Assembly (NCBI RefSeq): GCF_000758705.1
Contig: NZ_CP009287.1
Coordinates: forward strand, 5,456,001 to 5,520,000
Direction: 5' to 3'
DNA: 64,000 nt
DNA from: Paenibacillus graminis
GTDB taxonomy: Bacteria; Bacillota; Bacilli; Paenibacillales; Paenibacillaceae
The notes beneath the pieces were generated by a model. It was not told where the DNA came from. It was given only the letters and a program-made list of their open reading frames with translations, and did not search any database. This document shows, in pieces, positions 40,741-49,555 of the stretch; the first letter of the stretch is position 1, and the number at the start of each line of letters is the position of its first letter. Position numbers and translations under genes: made by a program.

Positions 40741-41108
40741 TCGAATATATTCTCTGCTTAATAACTTTAATTCGATAAATTTAAGAAAGATTTTCTTTCG
40801 ATATCGTGGACAAAAAACAAAGTGATAATGGATTAGCGATACGGTTGTGTTGGTTCTTCTATAATTTCCAACATTTATTGTATCAGTTTATGTTTAACAT
40901 GATAACCAAAAAAAGTTGGAACATTAACATATCTTAGGACACGCCTCTCGCTATCATCCCACACCTAAAGGAGTGGGCCTTCTCGCTCAAAAAATTCTGT
41001 AATATATTGCGGGCTGAAATTCGAAAGTTTCAGATGAATCCGTCCCAATAGTATAGCATACCTCTCCCAGCAAGAACATATGTTTGCCATTCTTTTCATA
41101 TATGCGTC

Positions 41109-41146
41109 AAAAAGAAGAGACCCATGATCAACACGGGCCTCCTCTG
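41109..41146 (-). terminator. Terminator of rlmI
   Basis: Minus strand AGAGGAGGCCCGTGTTGATC pairs with the following CATGGGTCTCTTCT and runs into TTTTTG. About 25 nt after the rlmI stop. Confidence 0.7.
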
Positions 41147-41176
41147 TTATTAACCTTCTCGGTCGTTATAAGGCGT

Positions 41177-42577
41177 TTATTTGCTGCGTACCTCAAAAAT
41201 AGCAAATTTCAAATAGTGGCCTTCGTCTACACCGAGAATTTGCGGATGATCTTTGCCAGCGGCCCGCCACTCAATGAGACGGAGTACTTTGCCGGCATCC
41301 TTCGCCGCTTCGGCGATGGTATCCAGGAACAGCTGCGGCTGCATGTGGTAAGAGCAGCTTGCCGTTACGAGATAGCCACCCTCGTTGACGAGCTTCATGC
41401 CGTGCAGGTTGATGTCCTTGTAGCCGCGGCAGGCTCCAGCCACCGCACTTTTGGTCTTGGCAAAAGCAGGCGGATCAAGGATTACGACATCCCAGGTGCG
41501 CCCGCCGCCGGCAGTCATCGGCTTAGCGGTATCTGTTTTGGCGGCAGCAGGTTTGGCGCCTGGGTTAGCATCCGTTTTACCGGTAGCCCGCTCGGAGCGC
41601 TCTTCCAGACCTTTTACCTGATTGCGCAGGAAGGCAAAAGCATCGTCTACCACAAACTCCACCCGGTCGCTGAAACCGTTCAACTCAACGTTTGCTTTGG
41701 CGCTCTCGATGGCATGTGCGGAAACGTCCAGGCAGGTGACCTTCTTGGCTCCGTATTTGCAGGCATGGAGGGTGAAGCTGCCGGTATGCGCGAAGCATTC
41801 CAGCACCGTCGCACCGTCCCAATAAGGGAAGGTAACCGGCTTGCCGCTTTTATTGACCGGAAGAGTCTGAACCGTTCCGTCCTCTGCCGCAACCTCCTGC
41901 AGCGTGATCCCGCTGCGTCCGCCCCAGCCTTGGATCAGCGGAGCAATGGAAGCCCGGTTCTCGCGCTGGTCAAAAAAGTATCCTGTCTTCTGGCCCTCTT
42001 CTATATCAACGATCACCTTGAGGCCATTCTCACTCACCGTAATGTGGCGCGGACACTCCCCGTACAGCACTCCGGTTCTCTGTTCCAGCCCTTCCAGCTC
42101 ACGGACGCTGACATCACTGCGCTCATATATGCCGCGCGGTACAACGACTTCCACCAGCGCCTGCACAATCTGATCGCGGCACTTGTCCATCCCCAGCGTC
42201 AACAGCTGCACTACCAGAACCTCGCCAAACCGGTCGATAATCAGGCCGGGCAGAAAATCCGCTTCACCATATACCAGGCGGTATGCATCCGCTCCCGGCA
42301 GAAACCGTTGTCTATGGCGCAGGCAGCTTGCAAACCGCTCAGCAAAAAAAGCGGTATCCATAGCCGCCAGCGGATTCCGGTCGAGAATTCTCACCCGGAT
42401 CTGTGAAGCGGGATTGTAATAACCCGTCGCCAGATATCTCCCTTGATGATTAAGCACATCCACTAATCCGCCAGGCTGCGGCTCTCCGTCTACAGATGCT
42501 ACCTCGCTGGCGTAGACCCAAGGATGGCCCTGCTCCAACCTTTTTTTACGGCTGCGTTCCAAGATAACTGATGCCAA
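41177..42577 (-). CDS. Class I SAM-dependent rRNA methyltransferase, RlmI type
   Basis: About 466 residues. N-terminal PUA-like domain (RSRKKRLEQGHPWVYASEV), then a Rossmann methyltransferase with FAHTGSFTLHACKYGAKKVTCLD (motif I) and DVVILDPPAFAKTKS (motif IV). Relatives methylate a cytosine in 23S rRNA. A Lys/Ala/Thr/Pro-rich insertion of about 30 residues (KTDANPGAKPAAAKTDTAKP) separates motifs III and IV. TTG 42577 is favoured (AGGGAG, 9-nt spacing); TTG 42586 or ATG 42637 are possible. Divergent from the cotransporter gene. Confidence 0.88.
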   Translation of the reverse strand: MASVILERSRKKRLEQGHPWVYASEVASVDGEPQPGGLVDVLNHQGRYLATGYYNPASQIRVRILDRNPLAAMDTAFFAERFASCLRHRQRFLPGADAYRLVYGEADFLPGLIIDRFGEVLVVQLLTLGMDKCRDQIVQALVEVVVPRGIYERSDVSVRELEGLEQRTGVLYGECPRHITVSENGLKVIVDIEEGQKTGYFFDQRENRASIAPLIQGWGGRSGITLQEVAAEDGTVQTLPVNKSGKPVTFPYWDGATVLECFAHTGSFTLHACKYGAKKVTCLDVSAHAIESAKANVELNGFSDRVEFVVDDAFAFLRNQVKGLEERSERATGKTDANPGAKPAAAKTDTAKPMTAGGGRTWDVVILDPPAFAKTKSAVAGACRGYKDINLHGMKLVNEGGYLVTASCSYHMQPQLFLDTIAEAAKDAGKVLRLIEWRAAGKDHPQILGVDEGHYLKFAIFEVRSK

Positions 42578-42676
42578 TACTTTCAACTCCCTGTTCTTGT
42601 TGATGAATTCTATACATGTCCACTTCGCTGCATTCATATATTGGTGTACAACCCCGTTCAAAGGAGCTTGCCCCTT

Positions 42677-43666
42677 ATGATCCGTGATCTGCTGTTCCCT
42701 GTCATATATGGCCTTGTTATTTTCCTCGCCGGCATGAAGCTGATGGAAGCGGCGCTGGCGAAGCTCGCCGGCCCTCTGCTGACGCGAAGCCTGCATAAAG
42801 CAACCTCCACACCGTTAAAAGGCCTGATCGCCAGCAGCCTGCTGTCGGCGCTGCTTCAGAGCAGCACCGCCGTAACGGTACTGACCATCGGCATGGTTAA
42901 TGCCGGATTGCTGACGTATGCCAGGACACTCGGCATCATCCTTGGCAGCAACATCGGCACCTGCCTGACCACGGAGCTGATCGGCCTGCAGATCAGCCAG
43001 ATGGTCGCGCCGCTGCTGGTCGTATCGCTGTGCCTGTGGGCGGCGGCCGTCATGCTTGGCGAACTGCCGGCCCCAAGCCCAAGGGCAGCAGCAGCCTGCC
43101 GCAGGCTGTCCACACCGCTGCAGTTCACCAGCCTGGCGGCAGCCGGCTTTTCGCTTGTCCTCTGGGGCATCGCGGTCATGCAGTCAATCGGTCCTGCTCT
43201 GCAGGCCAGCGGCTTGTTCCGCTGGTTCCTGGACCATGCCGCAACCAGCGCGCTCTGGGGGCTGGCTGCCGGAGCCTGCCTGACGGCAATGCTACACAGC
43301 AGCGCGGCGGTCATTGGCATGGCGATGGGCCTCGCCAGCTCAGGCGTCATGCCGCCCGGGCTTGGCATCGCCATCGTGCTTGGCGCCAACGTTGGTACCT
43401 GCGTCACAGCCGTAATCGCCGCAATCGGCGGCTCGGCTTCCGGCAAATTTGTCGCCGGCTCGCATGTAGCGCTTAATGTCGGCGGCGCCCTGCTGTTCCT
43501 GCCTTTTATTCAGCAGCTTCAGGTCTTGTCCGCCTGGATTGGCGGCGGTCCGGCCACCCAGCTCGCCCATGCCCAGACGATCTTCAATGTCGTCTGCTCC
43601 CTTGGTGTGCTGCCGCTATGCTACCTGCCGGTATGGACCCGGTTGGAGAAACGGCTGCAATCGTAA
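42677..43666 (+). CDS. Na/Pi cotransporter family protein (YqeW type)
   Basis: About 329 residues, with the duplicated Na/Pi cotransporter motif: LLQSSTAVTVLTIGMVNAGL with GSNIGTCLTTELIG in the first half, and MLHSSAAVIGMAMGLASSG with GANVGTCVTAVIAAIGG in the second. About eight to nine membrane segments. ATG 42677 is preceded by AAAGGAG; the upstream in-frame codon at 42641 has no such site. In B. subtilis yqeW lies between mtaB (yqeV) and rpsU; here it has the opposite strand and distant neighbours. Confidence 0.92.
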   Translation: MIRDLLFPVIYGLVIFLAGMKLMEAALAKLAGPLLTRSLHKATSTPLKGLIASSLLSALLQSSTAVTVLTIGMVNAGLLTYARTLGIILGSNIGTCLTTELIGLQISQMVAPLLVVSLCLWAAAVMLGELPAPSPRAAAACRRLSTPLQFTSLAAAGFSLVLWGIAVMQSIGPALQASGLFRWFLDHAATSALWGLAAGACLTAMLHSSAAVIGMAMGLASSGVMPPGLGIAIVLGANVGTCVTAVIAAIGGSASGKFVAGSHVALNVGGALLFLPFIQQLQVLSAWIGGGPATQLAHAQTIFNVVCSLGVLPLCYLPVWTRLEKRLQS

Positions 43667-43887
43667 CCGCTTGTGCTTCCGGGGGAACCGGAAGCGCAAG
43701 CTTCAACAGGGACGCGCCAGCACGCCTGGCGCTGTATGATGCTGTATCATTATACTTCAATCCGCGCTGCAGTTCTAATGCTATTCAAGAACCATACGGC
43801 TGCGCCGTCCTTGACTGGATAAGGTAGCCGTTTTGGATTTCAGTTTAGCGTCGCCTGAGAACCTTTTATGAATCCATCGGCAGTTCC

Positions 43888-44114
43888 AAGTGGAAAAAGG
43901 GTAACTAATTTGCTCGTCCCACCATGTTCCGCGCAGGTTAAGTGGAAAAAGGTTAACTAATTCAGCTCATATCACTCCTGACGAAGGAATATGACCCAAT
44001 TAAGTTTCCTTTTTCCACTTAGACCTTATATTTGTTGATTTCAGGGAGAAATAAGCTCCTTTTTTCCAACTAGCACTGCTCACTTGCTTTTTCGCAGCGT
44101 TAGTTGGAAAAAGG
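43888..44114. repeat. Cluster of dispersed GTGGAAAAAGG/GTTGGAAAAAGG repeats in both orientations
   Basis: Copies: AAGTGGAAAAAGGGTAACTA (43888-43907), TAAGTGGAAAAAGGTTAACT (43939-43958), inverted CCTTTTTCCACTTA (44008-44021), inverted TCCTTTTTTCCAACTA (44057-44072) and TAGTTGGAAAAAGG (44101-44114). Two copies extend to CTAATT. They fill the 580-base gene-free stretch between the cotransporter and the Ig-like protein. I see no gene there. Confidence 0.75.
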
Positions 44115-44163
44115 CTGCCGAATCCGATCGGCTCCGACTAATTTCTACTTTGGTGATTTATTG

Positions 44164-44203
44164 AAAAAACCCGCCACCCCCTTAAAGGCGGGTATGCGGG
44201 TTT
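44164..44203 (-). terminator. Terminator of the Ig-like protein gene
   Basis: Minus strand AAACCCGCATACCCGCC pairs with GGGGGTGGCGGGTT through AACCCGC/GCGGGTT and an inner CCCGCC/GGTGG, followed by TTTTTTC. Confidence 0.75.
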
Positions 44204-44249
44204 ATGAAATCTCTTATGGCAGGTTCCCCGTTTGAACGGAGAAACCAAT

Positions 44250-46496
44250 TTATTTCACGGTAACAGATACCGTTACCGTTTTGTTATTGTATTTGCCCTT
44301 GATTGAGGTTGTGCCTTTACCAACGGCAGTGATGATCCCGGAAGCGCTGACCTTGGCTACAGAAGGCCTGGAGCTTGTCCATACCGTGCTTCCTGTGACC
44401 GTAGCTGTCTTGCCGGTATCATACAGAGCAGTTACCACTACTCCTTGCGAAGCGCCCGGCGCCAGCTTCAGTCTGGTTTCGCTGACCGTAAGCTTGGTCA
44501 GCTTAGGCACAACTGTGATCTTGACCGTTGCTGTAATTCCCTGGTAGGACCCTGTCAAAGTCGCTGTACCTTCGCCAACCGCTTTTACCGAAGTCCCTTT
44601 TACGGCAGCCACCGCTGAATTGGAGGACTCCCAGTTCATAGCGCCGGAGAAATTCGCCGTTTTACCGTTCGAGAAGGTTCCTGTCACCTTGATCGATTTG
44701 GAGGCTTTAACGTTCATTTCCAGCACGCTAGGTTCTACCAGCAGCTTCACAACCTTCTGCTCAATCGTTACCGGAATGCTGATGGTCTTGTTGGAATAGG
44801 TACCTTTCAGAGTCGCAGAGCCTTTGGCCAGCCCCTTCATCGTTTTGCCGGCAGCGGTCTGTTTGATTACCGCATTGCTGCCGCTGAACTCCCATTTAAT
44901 CGTCTGGGTGACATCCAGCTCATCCCCGTTCTCCAGCACCGCCTTAACCCCAGGCAGCGGCGCCTCTTCGCCAATAACCAGACTCTGCGGATCTTCAGGC
45001 CCGATCAGCACAAGCACTTTATTCAGAACCGTCACTTTCAGTTCCACACTTTTACTGCGGATGGCCGAAGGAGATGCTGCTGCAGTGCTATTCTTGATCT
45101 TACCGGTAACAGTAACCGTGCCTGCCTTGCCGCCAACAAGCTTGCCGTCCTTGATCTGCGCGATCCCTTCATCGGCGGAGGTCCACTCGATTTGATCACT
45201 GATTTCAAGTTTGGTTCCGTCATACTTTGTCCCGCTTACTTTTGGCAGACTCTCGGAGTCCGCCGTAAAGAGCTCCTGCTCGGTTTTATCTGCAGTTAAT
45301 TCAGTAAGGCTCGGCAATACAGTAAGCTTGAATGACTTGCTGACACCGAGATACTCCCCTTTGATCACTGTAGTCCCGACTGCTTTGGCCGTGACGGTAG
45401 CTGCAGCATCTTCTGAAGCCACAGAATCGGCTGTCACTGTCGCTGCCAGCTGATTGTCAGAGCTCCAGACCGTACGTGCAGATTGATTTTGGGACGAATT
45501 CACGGCATCCCGGACGAAAGACTTAACCTTAAGGCTTTCTCCAAGAAAAAGAGTCTGATCACCCTCGGGATTCAGCAGCAACGCCTCATATGGCGTACGC
45601 ACATAGATATCTACTGATTTGGAAACCCCGAGATAGCTCGCTGTAATAACAGCCTTGCCTGTTCCTACTATTGTAATCTTACCGGCCTCTACCTTGGCAA
45701 TGCTCTCATTCGAGGTTGTCCATTGCGCATCCGCAGCAATATCCTTTTCCGGGCTGCTTTCGGTTGCTTTGGTCACTGCGGACAATTGCACAGGTGAGTC
45801 GCCGACCAGCAGTTCCATTTCCTTGACGGCTGTGTCTTTCGCTTTATCCTTCAGCACAATGGCTGAATACGGGAGCTGCACCACAGCTTTGAAAGTGGCG
45901 GTCAACCCTTTGTATTTAGCTGTAACCGTTGACTTCCCTTCACCCACAAGGGTGATTTTGCCGTCCTCAATCGTAAGTACATTCGGATTGGAGCTGGTCC
46001 AGTCCGCATCGGCTGACACATCTTTTACAGAAGTGGCTGATTCTCCGCCAACGGCCTTGGCTTTGACCCGCAGTGTCTCTTCACTGTCGCCGAGTTTATA
46101 GTTGCCATCGGAGCTGCGCTCCAATGTTAATTCCTTGAAGGGATGGGTTACGGATACCTCAAGCGTAGCTATCGCATTGTTGTAGGTTGCTGTAATCATC
46201 GCAGTACCAGTGCTTACCGCGGTTAGCAATCCGTTGGCTACTTTGACAACATTCGTATTAGAAGAAGTCCAGATAGCCGCAGCCGTAATATCTCTTTTGG
46301 AAGAAGATCCCTCCAAGCTGGCATATACCTTAAGCTGCTTGGGTGTCTGTCCAACGGTAAGTTCTACTTTTGCGGAGCTGTCGAATTCAATGGAATTGAG
46401 GTCGCCAGTAGCTGCAAAGACGTTTACCGGAAAAACTGCAAAAGTCAGCAATATCATAATGAGGATCATTTTCGTCATTTTCCTGTACACAGTCAT
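44250..46496 (-). CDS. Secreted protein of tandem bacterial Ig-like (Big_2) domains
   Basis: 748 residues. Signal peptide (MTKMILIMILLTFAVFPVNVFAA), then about eight repeats of 80-95 residues with the Big_2 pattern TWTSSN...V...DGxITxVGxGxxTITATY. Examples are IWTSSNTNVVKVANGLLTAV and VWTSSRPSVAKVSASGIITA. No anchor or enzyme domain follows the last repeat, so it is probably a free or wall-associated surface protein; the ligand is unknown. Monocistronic with its own terminator. Confidence 0.88.
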   Translation of the reverse strand: MTVYRKMTKMILIMILLTFAVFPVNVFAATGDLNSIEFDSSAKVELTVGQTPKQLKVYASLEGSSSKRDITAAAIWTSSNTNVVKVANGLLTAVSTGTAMITATYNNAIATLEVSVTHPFKELTLERSSDGNYKLGDSEETLRVKAKAVGGESATSVKDVSADADWTSSNPNVLTIEDGKITLVGEGKSTVTAKYKGLTATFKAVVQLPYSAIVLKDKAKDTAVKEMELLVGDSPVQLSAVTKATESSPEKDIAADAQWTTSNESIAKVEAGKITIVGTGKAVITASYLGVSKSVDIYVRTPYEALLLNPEGDQTLFLGESLKVKSFVRDAVNSSQNQSARTVWSSDNQLAATVTADSVASEDAAATVTAKAVGTTVIKGEYLGVSKSFKLTVLPSLTELTADKTEQELFTADSESLPKVSGTKYDGTKLEISDQIEWTSADEGIAQIKDGKLVGGKAGTVTVTGKIKNSTAAASPSAIRSKSVELKVTVLNKVLVLIGPEDPQSLVIGEEAPLPGVKAVLENGDELDVTQTIKWEFSGSNAVIKQTAAGKTMKGLAKGSATLKGTYSNKTISIPVTIEQKVVKLLVEPSVLEMNVKASKSIKVTGTFSNGKTANFSGAMNWESSNSAVAAVKGTSVKAVGEGTATLTGSYQGITATVKITVVPKLTKLTVSETRLKLAPGASQGVVVTALYDTGKTATVTGSTVWTSSRPSVAKVSASGIITAVGKGTTSIKGKYNNKTVTVSVTVK

Positions 46497-46625
46497 TGTT
46501 TCTCTCCTTAGGCATTAAAATTGTCGGTGCTCATTTTCCACACTCTTCCACTATATCGACAATTACGGCCTAAGTGTTTACCCTATTATCAGATTATTTT
46601 CAGTAGCAGCCAAATTCGGGACTTT

Positions 46626-47063
46626 CTAACTAGACGGTTTCACACCCAGCAGAGATAAAGCTTTTCGCAGAACCTGGATATTATTCGAGTACGAATGGGC
46701 TGTTCCCCGTATCCAGGCAGCCGCCGGATCATGCCATTCCACAGCGTTAATCTCCTCGGTCTGCGCCTTGGTCTCACCGCCTACAGACTCCACCAGAAAG
46801 TAATGAACCTCCTTATTCACTAAGCCGTGAACCGGATGCTGAAACGTATATTTAATCACATCAATGGGCGCTTTGATCACCCCGATTGTCCCTGTCTCCT
46901 CGCGGATTTCGCGCAATGCGGTCTCCTCCACAGTTTCCCCCTGCTCCATCTTGCCTTTGGGCAGCGAAATTTTGCCGTACCGGTCTACAATGAGCTGAAC
47001 CTCCAGACCGTCCGCCCCTTTCCGGTAGACTACTCCGCCCGCTGAAATCTGTTTGTATGCCAT
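46626..47063 (-). CDS. NUDIX hydrolase
   Basis: 145-residue NUDIX domain protein. The Nudix box begins GKMEQGETVEETALREIREETG (residues about 38-60; the core G-x5-E-x7-REUxEE is intact). The substrate, probably a nucleoside diphosphate derivative, cannot be read from sequence. ATG 47063 is favoured over 47069 since it is correctly spaced from TAGGAGGA. The leader carries a 10-bp inverted repeat reaching the Shine-Dalgarno region. Confidence 0.9.
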   Translation of the reverse strand: MAYKQISAGGVVYRKGADGLEVQLIVDRYGKISLPKGKMEQGETVEETALREIREETGTIGVIKAPIDVIKYTFQHPVHGLVNKEVHYFLVESVGGETKAQTEEINAVEWHDPAAAWIRGTAHSYSNNIQVLRKALSLLGVKPSS

Positions 47064-47152
47064 ATTCATCCTCCTAAAAGTTTTGCGGGCATCTTCTCCT
47101 CATTCCACTCTGCGCAAAACTTGTTTCGCAAGCGTATGCTCCTCTGATTATA
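47064..47152 (-). promoter_or_regulatory. NUDIX leader with inverted repeat beside the Shine-Dalgarno
   Basis: TATAAT at 47147-47152 suggests a start near 47140. The roughly 77-nt leader then contains AAGTTTTGCG (47113-47122 on the minus strand), exactly complementary to CGCAAAACTT (47078-47087), which abuts TTAGGAGGA (47069-47077). An alternative hairpin GCGAAAC/GTTTTGC can form with the upstream arm. The two pairings are mutually exclusive, as in a translational switch; no ligand or protein is known. Confidence 0.5.
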
Positions 47153-47165
47153 TTACCCTAATAGC

Positions 47166-47190
47166 AAAACAGCCCCACTGTGTGGGGCGT
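47166..47190 (-). terminator. Terminator-like hairpin between mtaB and the NUDIX gene
   Basis: GCCCCAC-TGT-GTGGGGC (47172-47188), with TGTTTTGC on the minus strand. It is placed to end the mtaB transcript. Confidence 0.7.
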
Positions 47191-47296
47191 TTCGTTAAAC
47201 ACGCTGTGAAGTGAAAAAAACATGCTCATGTCCCCGTTCTATCCGTCAGACGAAGCCGGTTCAACGTTCACTTTCCGTCATTATGCCAAAATAGTC

Positions 47297-48640
47297 CTAC
47301 TGCACAATCCGGCGGAGCCCGCTCCGGCTCACGCTGACCAGCTCACCACGGCATTCGTTCACTCCTGCCTCGGTAATCTTCACCTGGCAGAGCTCTCCCT
47401 GCAGCGAGTCATCGCCGCCGAAGAAGACCTGCAGATAGTTGTCGCTGAAGCCATGCTGTGTGCTGCGCCCGGGAGCATTCTTGGCCGATCTCTCGGCAAT
47501 GACAGATACCGTCTTGCCGACAAACTTGCGGGCATAAGCCAGCTGCATTTCTTCTGAGAGGTCGATCAGCTGCTGAACGCGGGCGTTCTTGATGTCCTCA
47601 TCCACCTGGTTCAGCATCCGTGCTGCCGGAGTCCCTGTCCGCTTGGAATAAGGGAATACATGCATCTCCGAGTAATTGACCGCCTTCATGAAATCGTAGC
47701 CGGCGCGGAACATTTCCTCAGTTTCACCCGGGAAGCCGACGATCACATCAGTGGTGATACCTACATCCGGCATCGCCTGCCGGATCAGCTCCATTTTGGC
47801 GTAATACTCTTCTGTCGTATATTTGCGCCGCATCGCCTTCAGCACTTCGTTATGTCCCGCCTGCAGCGGAATATGCAGATGACGGCACATTTTGGAGCTG
47901 CGGTTCAGCACCTCCAGCAGCTTCCCGTCAATCTGGCTGGCTTCAATCGAGCTGATGCGCACCCGCTCCAGACCATCCACCTGGTCCAGCTCCCACAGCA
48001 GATCGGCAAGCCGGTAGTTCTCCAGATCATCCCCATAACCTCCGGTATGAATTCCGGTCAGGACAAATTCCTTATATCCGGCTTCCACCAGCTGATGCGC
48101 CTGGGCCACAATCGACTTCGGATCACGGCTGCGCGACAAGCCGCGCGACCAGGGAATAATGCAGAAGGTGCAGAAGTTGTTGCAGCCATCCTGGATTTTC
48201 ATAAAAGCCCGCGTCCGGTCGGCAAAGCCCGGCACATCCAGCTCCTCGAATTCCCGTGTCTTCATAATGTTGCGGACAGCGTTCACCGGCTGGCGGGATT
48301 CCCGGATGTTCTTCACATGGGTCATGATGTGCTCGCGGTCCTGGTTCCCGATCACGAGATCGACTCCTGGAATATCAAGAATCTCACCGGGCGAGGTCTG
48401 CGCATAGCAGCCCGTTACAGCCACAATCGCTTCCGGATTGCGGCGTACGGCGCGGCGGATCATTTGGCGGCTTTTTTTATCGCCTGTGTTGGTTACTGTA
48501 CATGTATTGATCAAATAGACATCGGCGGGCCCTTCGAAATCAACCTGCTCGTAACCTTCATTTTTGAAAAGCTGCCAGATGGCTTCAGTGTCATAGAAAT
48601 TCACTTTACAACCTAAAGTATAAAATGCTACGGATGGCAT
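47297..48640 (-). CDS. mtaB: tRNA (N6-threonylcarbamoyladenosine(37)-C2)-methylthiotransferase MtaB
   Basis: 447-residue radical SAM methylthiotransferase that makes ms2t6A37 in tRNA. UPF0004 domain cysteines are in VAFYTLGCKVNFYDTEA, VYLINTCTVTN and VAVTGCYAQTSP. The radical SAM cluster motif is CNNFCTFCIIPWSRG (CxxxCxxC) near residue 149. The C-terminal TRAM domain begins RSAKNAPGRSTQHGFSDNYL. Start ATG 48640, 3 nt after the rsmE stop. The prmA-rsmE-mtaB order matches B. subtilis yqeT-yqeU-yqeV. Confidence 0.96.
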   Translation of the reverse strand: MPSVAFYTLGCKVNFYDTEAIWQLFKNEGYEQVDFEGPADVYLINTCTVTNTGDKKSRQMIRRAVRRNPEAIVAVTGCYAQTSPGEILDIPGVDLVIGNQDREHIMTHVKNIRESRQPVNAVRNIMKTREFEELDVPGFADRTRAFMKIQDGCNNFCTFCIIPWSRGLSRSRDPKSIVAQAHQLVEAGYKEFVLTGIHTGGYGDDLENYRLADLLWELDQVDGLERVRISSIEASQIDGKLLEVLNRSSKMCRHLHIPLQAGHNEVLKAMRRKYTTEEYYAKMELIRQAMPDVGITTDVIVGFPGETEEMFRAGYDFMKAVNYSEMHVFPYSKRTGTPAARMLNQVDEDIKNARVQQLIDLSEEMQLAYARKFVGKTVSVIAERSAKNAPGRSTQHGFSDNYLQVFFGGDDSLQGELCQVKITEAGVNECRGELVSVSRSGLRRIVQ

Positions 48641-48643
48641 TGT

Positions 48644-49408
48644 TCAAGCTCCCCCCATTTCTCCGGATTCATATAAAATACAGGCTGCGGCTACCATGCC
48701 TGCCGTCTCGCAGCGCAGAATGCGCGGCCCGAGCCCGACAGACACGGCCCCGGCCTCTTCAGCCGCACGGCATTCCTCCGGACTGAAGCCGCCTTCAGGA
48801 CCGACAACGACCATAACCTTACCTGGAGACTGCGGCGGCAAGGCGGACAGCCAGGGAGCGGCCGCGCTGCGGAGCTGCAGGCCTTCTTCTTTTTCATAAC
48901 AGAAATACACAGCGTCATACTCCCCGAAGCTCTTCAGCAGCAGCTTCCAGCTAAGCGGTGAATGCACTTCCGGAACGATGTTCCGGTGTGCCTGTTCAGC
49001 GGCCTCTTTACAGATTTTGCGCCAGCGCTCCAGCCGTTTGCTCTCCTTGCGCTCGTCATACTGCACGATCGTGCGCTCCGAAAGGAAGGGGATAAAGCCC
49101 ACCGCGCCGATTTCGGTGCATTTCTGGATTACCGTCTCCAGCTTGTCTCCTTTGGGCAGACTTTGGGCTACTGTGATTTTGATCCGCGGCTCATGCGTCA
49201 TATCCAGCAGTTCCAGGATACTAACGGTCACTTCACCCATCTCAATCCCGGCAATCTCCACCAGCGCCTCCCGGGAGACTCCGTCGCTGACGATCAGCTT
49301 GTCCCCGGCCTTGCCGCGCATGACCTTAGCGATATGGCGGGCATCCTCTCCGCTGATGACTACCGTGTCCGGCTGAAACTGCTCCGGTGTTACAAAATAA
49401 CGCTGCAT
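48644..49408 (-). CDS. rsmE: 16S rRNA (uracil(1498)-N(3))-methyltransferase
   Basis: 254-residue SPOUT-class methyltransferase. N-terminal PUA-like domain (MQRYFVTPEQF...ARHIAKVMRGKAGDKLIVSD), SPOUT knot with VVVGPEGGFSPEE and GLGPRILRCETAGMVAA near the C-terminus. I chose ATG 49408 (MQRYFV), the canonical start, not the in-frame codon at 49492. Confidence 0.95.
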   Translation of the reverse strand: MQRYFVTPEQFQPDTVVISGEDARHIAKVMRGKAGDKLIVSDGVSREALVEIAGIEMGEVTVSILELLDMTHEPRIKITVAQSLPKGDKLETVIQKCTEIGAVGFIPFLSERTIVQYDERKESKRLERWRKICKEAAEQAHRNIVPEVHSPLSWKLLLKSFGEYDAVYFCYEKEEGLQLRSAAAPWLSALPPQSPGKVMVVVGPEGGFSPEECRAAEEAGAVSVGLGPRILRCETAGMVAAACILYESGEMGGA

Positions 49409-49555
49409 ATTCTCATCATCCTGTCCCTTATTCAGCATTAAAGCGGCAGCGTTCCTGCTTCCCCAGGTTCCCTGCCGCCGCTCTGCATACATCTATGTCC
49501 TCTAAAAATACCACGTTACATCATACAACGTTTGCCTGGCTGTGAACAGTCCCAG

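Larger units (their letters stand above)
39638..40989 (-). mobile_element. IS200/IS605-type element, internally deleted
   Basis: Both ends carry the subterminal hairpins typical of this family: CCCAC...GTGGG at 39646-39665 and at 40958-40977. In the element's orientation (minus strand) the right end reads GTGGGAGTGTCAA and stops at about 39638; TCAA is the kind of right cleavage site known for IS608-like elements. The left tip near 40985-40989 is less certain. There are no terminal inverted repeats or target duplication, as expected. Content: a chimaeric tnpA-tnpB reading frame only; a complete Y1 transposase is missing, so it can move only with help in trans. Confidence 0.75.

Noticed and set aside
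41084..42406. 440-residue plus-strand open frame
   Set aside because: Antisense to rlmI, whose motifs are complete on the other strand.
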